From positions 1 through 7,110 of the forward strand of contig JAQGKM010000243.1 of the NCBI GenBank assembly GCA_028290125.1: a stretch of DNA of 7,110 nt. The letters run 5' to 3'. Source of the stretch: Hyphomicrobiales bacterium (GTDB lineage: Bacteria; Pseudomonadota; Alphaproteobacteria; Rhizobiales; Beijerinckiaceae). Shown piece after piece: positions 1 to 6,158 of this stretch. Numbering within the stretch: position 1 is the first letter of the stretch; every line of letters begins with the position of its first letter. The position numbers were made by a program, and so were the translations under genes. The notes under the pieces are model-generated. The model was not told where the DNA came from. It made no database searches and was given only the letters and a program-made list of their open reading frames with translations.

Positions 1-1042
1 CGAAGGCGATGATCCAGAAGCGGACCACGATCTGCGACTCCGTCCAGCCGAGCTGTTCGAAATGATGATGGATGGGCGCCATGCGAAACACGCGCTTGCC
101 GGTGAGCTTGAACGAGATCACCTGCACGATGACGGACAGCGCCTCGATGACGAACAGGCCGCCGACGATCGCCAGGACGATCTCGTGCTTCACCGCGACC
201 GCGATGACGCCGATCAGTCCGCCGATGGCGAGCGAGCCGGTGTCGCCCATGAAGATCTGCGCAGGCGGCGCATTGAACCAGAGAAACCCGAGCCCGGCGC
301 CGATGAAGGCGCCGCAGACAACCGCGAGCTCGCCCGCGCCCGGCACGAAATTGATGCCGAGGTAGGTCGCGAAGATCGCATTGCCGGCGACCCAGGCGAT
401 CACCCCGAAGGTGCCGGTGGCGATCATCGAGGGCACAATCGCGAGGCCGTCGAGACCATCCGTCAGGTTCACGGCATTGCCCGAGGCGACGATGACGAAG
501 GGCGCGAAGATCAGGAAGGCCCAGCCGAGATCGAGCACATAACCGTTGACCAGCGGCACCGCGAGGCCAGTGGTGGCGGGCGTGCCGAAGCGCATCATGA
601 TGGCGCAGCCGATGATGGCGATCACGGCTTCGCAGGCGAGACGTGCGCGGCCCGAGAAGCCGTTGTGGCTCTGCTTCGTGACTTTCAGATAGTCGTCATA
701 AAAGCCGATAGCGCCGAAGCCCGAGGTGACGAGCAGCAACACCCAGACGAAATGATTGCGCAGATTGGCCCACAGCAGCATCGAGACGATGAGGCCCGAC
801 AGGATCATCAGGCCGCCCATCGTCGGCGTGCCCTTCTTGGTGAGCAGATGCGACTGCGGACCGTCGGTGCGGATCGGCTGGCCCTTGCCCTGCTTCAGCC
901 GCAGCGCCGAGATGATGCGCGGACCGAAGAAGAAGACGAAGAACAGCGCGGTCCCGGCCGCGCCGCCGGTCCGCACGGTGATGTAGCGGAAGACGTTCAG
1001 CGGCGAAAAGTAGGGCGCGAGATCCGCGAGCCAGAAGAGCAT
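1..1042 (-). CDS. mraY: MraY, phospho-N-acetylmuramoyl-pentapeptide transferase (3' end cut by window edge)
   Basis: MraY is a polytopic inner-membrane enzyme. It transfers phospho-MurNAc-pentapeptide from UDP to undecaprenyl phosphate, making lipid I and releasing UMP. Reading the minus strand from the ATG at 1042-1040 gives 347 open codons up to the edge. The family is usually about 360 residues, so only a dozen or so are missing. Visible signatures are PTMGG (73-77), the aspartate pair in YDDYLK (D116, D117), NLTDGLDG (192-199), the FMGDTGS loop with the catalytic-type D267, and PIHHHFE (323-329). These positions agree closely with E. coli MraY (D115/D116, D267, H324-H326). Several hydrophobic segments, for example 28-45 and 97-114, fit the ten-helix fold. 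The start lies 3 nt after the murF stop, with a good ribosome site inside the murF end. No key residue is missing from the visible part. Confidence 0.97.
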   Translation of the reverse strand, partial: MLFWLADLAPYFSPLNVFRYITVRTGGAAGTALFFVFFFGPRIISALRLKQGKGQPIRTDGPQSHLLTKKGTPTMGGLMILSGLIVSMLLWANLRNHFVWVLLLVTSGFGAIGFYDDYLKVTKQSHNGFSGRARLACEAVIAIIGCAIMMRFGTPATTGLAVPLVNGYVLDLGWAFLIFAPFVIVASGNAVNLTDGLDGLAIVPSMIATGTFGVIAWVAGNAIFATYLGINFVPGAGELAVVCGAFIGAGLGFLWFNAPPAQIFMGDTGSLAIGGLIGVIAVAVKHEIVLAIVGGLFVIEALSVIVQVISFKLTGKRVFRMAPIHHHFEQLGWTESQIVVRFWIIAF

Positions 1043-1045
1043 GGA

Positions 1046-2497
1046 CTATCCTTCGAGGTCTTGTGCGGGCGCCGCCGCGTAACGCTGTTTGAGCGCGCTC
1101 ACCACTGCGCCCATGCGGGCGCCATTCGAACCTTTGATCATGATGACGTCGCCCGGCGCAACCTGAGCCATGAGCTGATCCAGCACTTCCGCGACGGCTG
1201 CGCCATGCAGGCCACGCTTGTCGATCGGCAAGGCGTCGTGCAGATTCGCCATGCGCGGACCGACCGTGTGCACGAGGTCGATCGGCAGCTTCGCGATCAC
1301 GGCGCCGAGTTCGGCATGCAGCATCATTTCCTGCGGGCCGAGCTCGAGCATGTCGCCCAGCATGGCGATCCTGCGCCCGAACATCGCCGGCGGCGGCGCT
1401 TCGGCCAGAAGCTGGAGCGCGGCGCGCATCGACACCGGGTTGGCGTTGTAGCTTTCGTCGATCAGCGTGATGTCGCCATCACCCACGACGAGTCGGATCT
1501 GCTCGCCGCGTCCCGCCGGGGCGGTGACATGCGACAGCTCGCGCGCGGCGTCGACGACATCCATGCCGACGGCGCGCGCCGCCAGCAGGAGCGCGAGAGA
1601 GTTCGACGCCAGATGGCGGCCCGGCGCGCCCAGGCGATAACGCAGGCGCTGGCCCATGATGTCGGCCGTGACGACGGAGCCGTCCGCCGCGGGTTCGAAG
1701 CCGAGCAGACGCGCATCCGCACCTTCCGTTTCGCCAAATGTCAGAAAGGCGCCGGCGCGCGACTGGCGCGCCCAATTGTCGAGGCGGCGATATTGCGGCG
1801 TGTCACGCGGAATGATCGCGACCCCGCCGGCCTCGAGCCCCTCGAAGATCTCCGCCTTGGCGTCGGCGACCGCCTCTATGGAGCCCAGGTTTTCCAGATG
1901 CACCGGCGCGATGGCGGTGATCACCGCCACGTGCGGCCGCACCATCTGGACGAGCGGGCGGATTTCATTGGCGTGGTTCATGCCGATTTCGAATACCCCG
2001 ACGGTGGTGTCGAGCGGCATGCGCGCCAGCGTCAGCGGCACGCCCCAGTGATTGTTGTAGGAAGCCGCCGAAACATGGGTGTTGCCGAACGCGCTGAAGA
2101 CGCCGCGCATGGCTTCCTTCGTGCTCGTCTTGCCGACCGATCCGGTGACGGCGACGACCATGCCGGTCATCCGCTTGCGCGCTGCCTGGCCGAGACGCTC
2201 CATCGCGGCGAGCACGTCGTGCACCACGTAGAGCGGGCCGAAGCCCTTCACTGCGTCGACATGCGCCTCATCCACCACCGCTGCGGCGGCGCCCGCTTCG
2301 AAGGCGTTGCGCACGAAGGCGTGGCCGTCGTGGATCTCGCCGCGAATCGCGAAATAGAGATCGTCCATGCGCAGCGTGCGTGTGTCGATGGAAACGCCGT
2401 TGACGATGCGCGGCATGACGCCGAGCACGCGCGCCTGCAAGGGCGCGATCAGTTCGAGACCGGTCCACAACGGGCTGATCATTACCTCGCCGTTCAT
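1046..2497 (-). CDS. murF: MurF, UDP-MurNAc-tripeptide--D-alanyl-D-alanine ligase
   Basis: MurF is a cytoplasmic ATP-dependent Mur ligase. It adds the D-Ala-D-Ala dipeptide to UDP-MurNAc-tripeptide, completing the pentapeptide that MraY uses. The 483-residue product has the three-domain layout. An N-terminal UDP-substrate domain holds SIDTRTL (36-42) and the DDLYFAIRGE stretch (45-54). The central ATPase domain has the P-loop TGSVGKTS (118-125), SYNNHWGVP (146-154) and EIGMNH (170-175). The C-terminal domain has ESYNANP (348-354), LGDMLELG (380-387) and IKGSNGARM (454-462). ESYNANP and the C-terminal KGSNG separate MurF from MurC, MurD and MurE. The ATG start overlaps the murE stop as ATGA and has a strong AGGAG site. 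An internal ATG at codon 6 is possible but has a poorer spacing. The length is slightly above the roughly 450 residues of E. coli MurF and looks intact. Confidence 0.97.
   Translation of the reverse strand: MNGEVMISPLWTGLELIAPLQARVLGVMPRIVNGVSIDTRTLRMDDLYFAIRGEIHDGHAFVRNAFEAGAAAAVVDEAHVDAVKGFGPLYVVHDVLAAMERLGQAARKRMTGMVVAVTGSVGKTSTKEAMRGVFSAFGNTHVSAASYNNHWGVPLTLARMPLDTTVGVFEIGMNHANEIRPLVQMVRPHVAVITAIAPVHLENLGSIEAVADAKAEIFEGLEAGGVAIIPRDTPQYRRLDNWARQSRAGAFLTFGETEGADARLLGFEPAADGSVVTADIMGQRLRYRLGAPGRHLASNSLALLLAARAVGMDVVDAARELSHVTAPAGRGEQIRLVVGDGDITLIDESYNANPVSMRAALQLLAEAPPPAMFGRRIAMLGDMLELGPQEMMLHAELGAVIAKLPIDLVHTVGPRMANLHDALPIDKRGLHGAAVAEVLDQLMAQVAPGDVIMIKGSNGARMGAVVSALKQRYAAAPAQDLEG
1049..1054 (-). 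promoter_or_regulatory. Ribosome binding site of mraY
   Basis: GAAGGA is followed by a 6-nt spacer and ATG. It overlaps the last sense codons of murF (Glu-Gly), so ribosomes ending murF at the TAG sit on the mraY start. This supports the ATG at 1042 as the start of mraY. Confidence 0.7.
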
Positions 2498-3960
2498 GCG
2501 CCAAACTCCTGAAGCGCCGCGCGCACGGCGTCGTGATCCGAAAACGGCAAAACCTTCGCGCCGACAATCTGCCCGGTCTCGTGGCCCTTCCCGGCGACGA
2601 CGAGCACATCGCCTGCCGCGAGCAGCGACACCGCATGTGAAATGGCCTTGGCGCGATCGCCGATCTCGAGGGCGCCCGGCGCAGCCGCCAGTATGGCGTT
2701 GCGGATCGCCGCGGGATCTTCGGATCGCGGATTGTCGTCGGTGACGATCACGACGTCGGCGAGCCGCGCCGCAATCTCGCCCATGATCGGGCGCTTGCCG
2801 GCATCGCGATCGCCGCCGCAGCCGAACACGACCATGAGCCGCCCGCGCGCCAGAGGCCGCAGCGCCGCCAGCACTTTTTCCAGCGCGTCGGGCTTGTGCG
2901 CATAATCGACGAACACCGGCGCGCCATAGCGCTCACCGATGCGCTCGAGCCGTCCCGGCGCGCCCGACAAGGTTTCCAGCGCTGCAAAGACGGCGTTTGC
3001 CGATGAGCCGGAGGCGATGCAAAGACCCGCCGCCACGAGCGCGTTCGACACCATGAAGTCGCCGGCGAGCGGCAGGTGGACATGATGCTCCACGCCCTCA
3101 TGCGCAAGCACGAGCCTGTTGGCGTCGGGCTCGGCTTTCATCGAGACGAGCCGGATGTCGGCGCCCTTCGTTCCGACCGAGAACAGCTTCAGCCCACGCG
3201 CACGGATCGCCGCCGCCACCTTCTCGGCAACATCGGAATCAGCGTTGAGCACGGCGGTCTGGCCCGGCGCCAGCAGCGTGTCGAACAGACGCAGTTTCGC
3301 AGCGAGATAGTCGTCGAGCGTCGCGTGGTAATCGAGATGATCGCGTGACAGATTGGTGAAGCCCGCGACGGACAGGCGCACGCCGTCGAGGCGGCGCTGG
3401 TCGAGGCCATGCGAGGAGGCTTCCATCGCCAGGTGATCGACGCCCTCGTGCGCGAGTTCGTCGAGCGTGCGATGGAGCGTGACGGGATCGGGCGTGGTGA
3501 GCGAGCCGTAAGTCGCGCCCGATGGTTTGATGACGCCCGTCGTGCCGAGCGCCGCCGCCTGGTGGCCGAGCTGCGCCCAGATCTGCCGCGTGAAGGCCGC
3601 GACCGACGTTTTGCCGCTGGTGCCGGTGACGGCTGCAATCACGCCGGGTTGCAGCGGAAACATCAAGGCGGCTGCGACTGACAGCGCCGCGCGCGCATCG
3701 GGAACCTGCAAAAAGATCGCTGGCGCCAGCGACATTTCGGGCGCGCGTTCGCCGATGATCGCGGCCGCGCCCTTGTCCCGTGCGGCTTGCGCGAAACTCA
3801 TGCCATCGGCGCGCACGCCCGGCACTGCGACGAACAGACTGCCGGGCGCGACCGCGCGGCTGTCGGCCGTCACGGCGGCGATCGTGAGATCGCGCGCGGC
3901 CTCAGGCACGGCCTGCGCGTCGAGCTTCAAGGCGTTGGCTATGTCGCCGAGCCTGATCAA
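2494..3960 (-). CDS. murE: MurE, UDP-MurNAc-L-Ala-D-Glu--meso-diaminopimelate ligase
   Basis: MurE is a cytoplasmic Mur ligase that adds the third stem-peptide residue to UDP-MurNAc-L-Ala-D-Glu using ATP. With a TTG start at 3960-3958 the protein has 488 residues, close to the usual 480-500. An N-terminal domain holds TADSRAVAPG (31-40), followed by the P-loop TGTSGKTS (112-119). Further signatures are TTPDP (155-159), EASSHGL (180-186), NLSRDHLDYH (203-212) and AKLRLF (221-226), whose K222 is the likely carbamylated lysine. The C-terminal domain has VDYAHKPD (351-358), DNPRSEDP (409-416) and AGKGHE (456-461). DNPR, together with G457 and E461, is the known meso-diaminopimelate recognition pattern; Gram-positive L-Lys enzymes differ here. 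The frame is open up to 4107, but those 49 codons lie over ftsI and are Arg/Ala-rich with no MurE resemblance. The TTG overlaps the ftsI stop and has a GGGGAG site upstream. No ATG fits better. Confidence 0.95.
   Translation of the reverse strand: MIRLGDIANALKLDAQAVPEAARDLTIAAVTADSRAVAPGSLFVAVPGVRADGMSFAQAARDKGAAAIIGERAPEMSLAPAIFLQVPDARAALSVAAALMFPLQPGVIAAVTGTSGKTSVAAFTRQIWAQLGHQAAALGTTGVIKPSGATYGSLTTPDPVTLHRTLDELAHEGVDHLAMEASSHGLDQRRLDGVRLSVAGFTNLSRDHLDYHATLDDYLAAKLRLFDTLLAPGQTAVLNADSDVAEKVAAAIRARGLKLFSVGTKGADIRLVSMKAEPDANRLVLAHEGVEHHVHLPLAGDFMVSNALVAAGLCIASGSSANAVFAALETLSGAPGRLERIGERYGAPVFVDYAHKPDALEKVLAALRPLARGRLMVVFGCGGDRDAGKRPIMGEIAARLADVVIVTDDNPRSEDPAAIRNAILAAAPGALEIGDRAKAISHAVSLLAAGDVLVVAGKGHETGQIVGAKVLPFSDHDAVRAALQEFGA
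2506..2510 (-). promoter_or_regulatory. Ribosome binding site of murF
   Basis: AGGAG lies 8 nt before the ATG at 2497, inside the last codons of murE. It favours the ATGA-overlap start over the internal ATG at codon 6 of murF, and fits stop-start translational coupling. Confidence 0.75.
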
Positions 3961-5759
3961 TGACCGGTGCTCCCCGGTTGCGACATGCCGATGCCGAGTC
4001 GCGCGACGAGCGGGAACGGCTGTTGCGGCAATTCGAGACGCGGCGGCGCGCCGAGCAGCGGGCCGGTGCGTTCGATCAGGCGGCCCGTCACGGCGCCGGC
4101 ATTCCACGCAGCGGTCCGATAGCCGTGCGTTTCCGGCGTCGGCTGCGGCTCGTCCATCACGGTGAGATAAAGATAGCGCGGCTTGTCGGCGGGCCAGATC
4201 GCCGTGAACGTCGTCAGCACGCGATCCTTGACGTAGCGGCCGTGGAAATTCTTTTCCGCCGTGCCGGTCTTGCCGCCCGCGTAATAGCCCGGAATGTTGA
4301 TCGCCTTGGCGGAGCCGATCTCGGCGTTGAGGCGCATCAGATAGCGCAGGGCTTCGCTGGTCTCGGGCTTGATCACGCGCGGCGCGTCCTTCTTCGCATC
4401 TTCCTCGCTGCGCTTCAGGAACGTCGGATTGATCAGATAGCCCCCATTCGACAGCGCCGCGACCGCCATCATGGCCTGCAATGGGGCGACAGCGAGGCCG
4501 TGGCCGAAGGCGATCGTCATGGTGTTGAGCTCGCCCCAGTGCCTGGGGACGATCGGCTCGGCGCTCTCCGGGATTTCGGTGCGAACACGGTCAAGCTGCC
4601 CCATCTTGCGCAGGAACGCCTTGTGGGCGTCGACGCCTGACATGAGCGCAATCCGCGCCGTTCCGATATTCGACGAATAGGTGAAGACCTCCGGCACCGT
4701 CAGGGCGCGATTTTGCGCGTGATAATCGCCGATCTTGAAGCGGCCATAACGCAAGGCGCCGCGCGCATCGATGCTGGTGCGCAGCGTGACCTTGCCGGCG
4801 TCGATGCCCATGGCGAGCGTCAGCGCCTTGAAGGTCGAGCCCATTTCATAGACGCCGACCGACATGCGGTTGATGCGGTTGGGATCGAGCGCGTCGGTCG
4901 GATTGTTCGGATCGTAATCGGGCAGCGACGCGAGCGCGACGACCTCGCCCGTGTTGACGTCCATGATCGCGGCGGAGCCGCCCTTGGCCTTGTAGCGCTC
5001 CATGCCCTTCAGCAATTCGTCGCGGACCGCATGCGTGACCTTGAGATCGAGCGACAATTGCACCGGCTTCAGATCGGCGGCGCTCATCTGGAAGCCCGCG
5101 CGGTTGAGATCGCCAAGGCCCTGGTTGTCGATGTATTTCTCGATGCCGGCGATGCCCTGGTTGTCGACGTTGGTGAAGCCGAGCACATGCGAGGCCAGCG
5201 GGCCATTGGGATAGACGCGCTTGTTTTCTGGCACGAAGACGATGCCGGGCAAGCCGAGGCGGAAAACTTCTTCGCGTTCCTTCGGCGTCGCCGCGCGCTT
5301 GATCCACACGAAGCCCTTGCGCGATGCGAGTCGTTCGCGCAACTCGCGCGCGTTCAGGCCCGGCAGCACGGCGGTCAGCAGTTCGACCGCTTCATCCTTG
5401 TCGATGATGCGGCGCGGCTCGGCGAAGATCGACATGGTGCGCACGTCCGACGCCAGCACTTCGCCGTTGCGATCGACGACATCCGGCCGCGACGCCGACA
5501 CGGCTTCGGACGCGGCGCGACGCAGGCTTTGCGTATCGGGCTTCATGCCGAGCCAGATCAGCTTGCCGCCGATCACCAGATAGAGCGCGATGAAGCCGAA
5601 GGCGACGAAGCGAATGCGCCGCGTGCTCTTGTCGATGCGCGTCTGCATGAGATTGCGCAGGAGACGCAAGACGCCATTGCCGCGCGGCGCGGGCGCCTGC
5701 GGCTCGATCATCTGCACGAAGGGTCCGGGGTGCCGGTCGTCGGGGTCGAACGGTTTCAT
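3957..5759 (-). CDS. ftsI: FtsI (PBP3-type), septal peptidoglycan D,D-transpeptidase
   Basis: FtsI is a monofunctional class B penicillin-binding protein that crosslinks septal peptidoglycan in the periplasm, working with FtsW and FtsL. The 600-residue protein begins with a cytoplasmic leader of about 50 residues, rich in Pro and charges, ending in basic residues. One membrane helix follows at about 51-71. The non-catalytic domain begins with RPDVVDRNGEVLA (91-103), the family's usual R-x-x-x-x-DRNG pattern. The transpeptidase domain has all three active-site motifs: STFK (S308 nucleophile, K311), SSN (362-364) and KTGT (497-500). After about residue 560 there is a Pro-rich C-terminal tail of roughly 40 residues. 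The ATG forms an ATGA overlap with the ftsL stop and has GAGG 5 nt upstream. Its place between ftsL and murE fits FtsI rather than an elongation PBP2 or a sporulation protein. It is expected to bind beta-lactams. Confidence 0.97.
   Translation of the reverse strand: MKPFDPDDRHPGPFVQMIEPQAPAPRGNGVLRLLRNLMQTRIDKSTRRIRFVAFGFIALYLVIGGKLIWLGMKPDTQSLRRAASEAVSASRPDVVDRNGEVLASDVRTMSIFAEPRRIIDKDEAVELLTAVLPGLNARELRERLASRKGFVWIKRAATPKEREEVFRLGLPGIVFVPENKRVYPNGPLASHVLGFTNVDNQGIAGIEKYIDNQGLGDLNRAGFQMSAADLKPVQLSLDLKVTHAVRDELLKGMERYKAKGGSAAIMDVNTGEVVALASLPDYDPNNPTDALDPNRINRMSVGVYEMGSTFKALTLAMGIDAGKVTLRTSIDARGALRYGRFKIGDYHAQNRALTVPEVFTYSSNIGTARIALMSGVDAHKAFLRKMGQLDRVRTEIPESAEPIVPRHWGELNTMTIAFGHGLAVAPLQAMMAVAALSNGGYLINPTFLKRSEEDAKKDAPRVIKPETSEALRYLMRLNAEIGSAKAINIPGYYAGGKTGTAEKNFHGRYVKDRVLTTFTAIWPADKPRYLYLTVMDEPQPTPETHGYRTAAWNAGAVTGRLIERTGPLLGAPPRLELPQQPFPLVARLGIGMSQPGSTGH
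3970..3975 (-). promoter_or_regulatory. Ribosome binding site deciding the TTG start of murE
   Basis: GGGGAG is followed by the 9-nt spacer CACCGGTCA and then TTGA, where TTG starts murE and TGA ends ftsI. There is no ATG or GTG in the murE frame near this point that would keep the conserved N-terminus, so this site supports the TTG call. Confidence 0.65.
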
Positions 5760-6157
5760 CTCGGCCTCGTGGATGGCGTGACGGCGCTGCCGGCCGCCTT
5801 GGCGTCCTGCGGCGTGTTGGTGGGCTCGGCGAGGCCAAGCGATTCAAGCTTGCGACCGATGGTGTCGACCTTCGGCGGCTGGTCGGGCAGATCGGCGGCC
5901 GACAACAGGATCTGCGTGGTGGCGATCTGCTGCATGTCGAGATGTTTTTCGGTCAGCGTCTGCAGGCGCTCGGGCCGTGTGACATAGGCCCATTCGGCGC
6001 GCAGCGTCGCGATGCGATCCTGCTCGCGCTCGATCGCATGCTGCACCTTCACGATCTGCTCGGAAAACAGGATCGTCTCGTATTTGATCGAATAAGCGTA
6101 GAGCGCCGAGCCGACGAGCGCGCAGATCGCAAGAACGTTGAGATAACGCAGCAGCAC
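5756..6157 (-). CDS. ftsL: FtsL, septal membrane protein of the divisome
   Basis: FtsL is a small bitopic protein that, with FtsB and FtsQ, recruits and activates the FtsW-FtsI septal synthase. With a GTG start at 6157-6155 the product has 133 residues. A hydrophobic segment runs from about 5 to 23, after a cytoplasmic tail of only a few residues. A charged, helix-prone stretch (about 31-57, including VQHAIEREQDRIATLRAEWA) looks like the FtsL coiled coil, and YVTRPERLQTLTEKHLDM (58-75) matches the segment typical of proteobacterial FtsL. The rest, from about 90, is Pro- and polar-rich and probably disordered. The frame stays open 39 codons further upstream, but that stretch is Arg/Trp/Cys-rich and is only the rsmH end read in another frame. 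Identity rests on position, topology and the RPERL-type segment, since the family is weakly conserved. Confidence 0.9.
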   Translation of the reverse strand: MLLRYLNVLAICALVGSALYAYSIKYETILFSEQIVKVQHAIEREQDRIATLRAEWAYVTRPERLQTLTEKHLDMQQIATTQILLSAADLPDQPPKVDTIGRKLESLGLAEPTNTPQDAKAAGSAVTPSTRPR

Positions 6158-6158
6158 T

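Noticed and set aside
1043..1045. Promoter or terminator between murF and mraY
   Set aside because: The gap is 3 nt and the neighbouring sequence is coding. No T-run after a hairpin is present.
3961..4107. Upstream extension of murE to a 537-residue protein
   Set aside because: The extra residues are Arg/Ala-rich, lie entirely over the 3' end of ftsI and do not resemble MurE. The TTG at 3960 gives a normal family length and N-terminus.
4713..5987. 424-codon plus-strand reading frame opposite ftsI and ftsL
   Set aside because: It is codon-aligned with ftsI on the other strand and its product is Arg/His/Asp/Ala-rich without any domain. ftsI has complete active-site motifs, so this is an antisense shadow.
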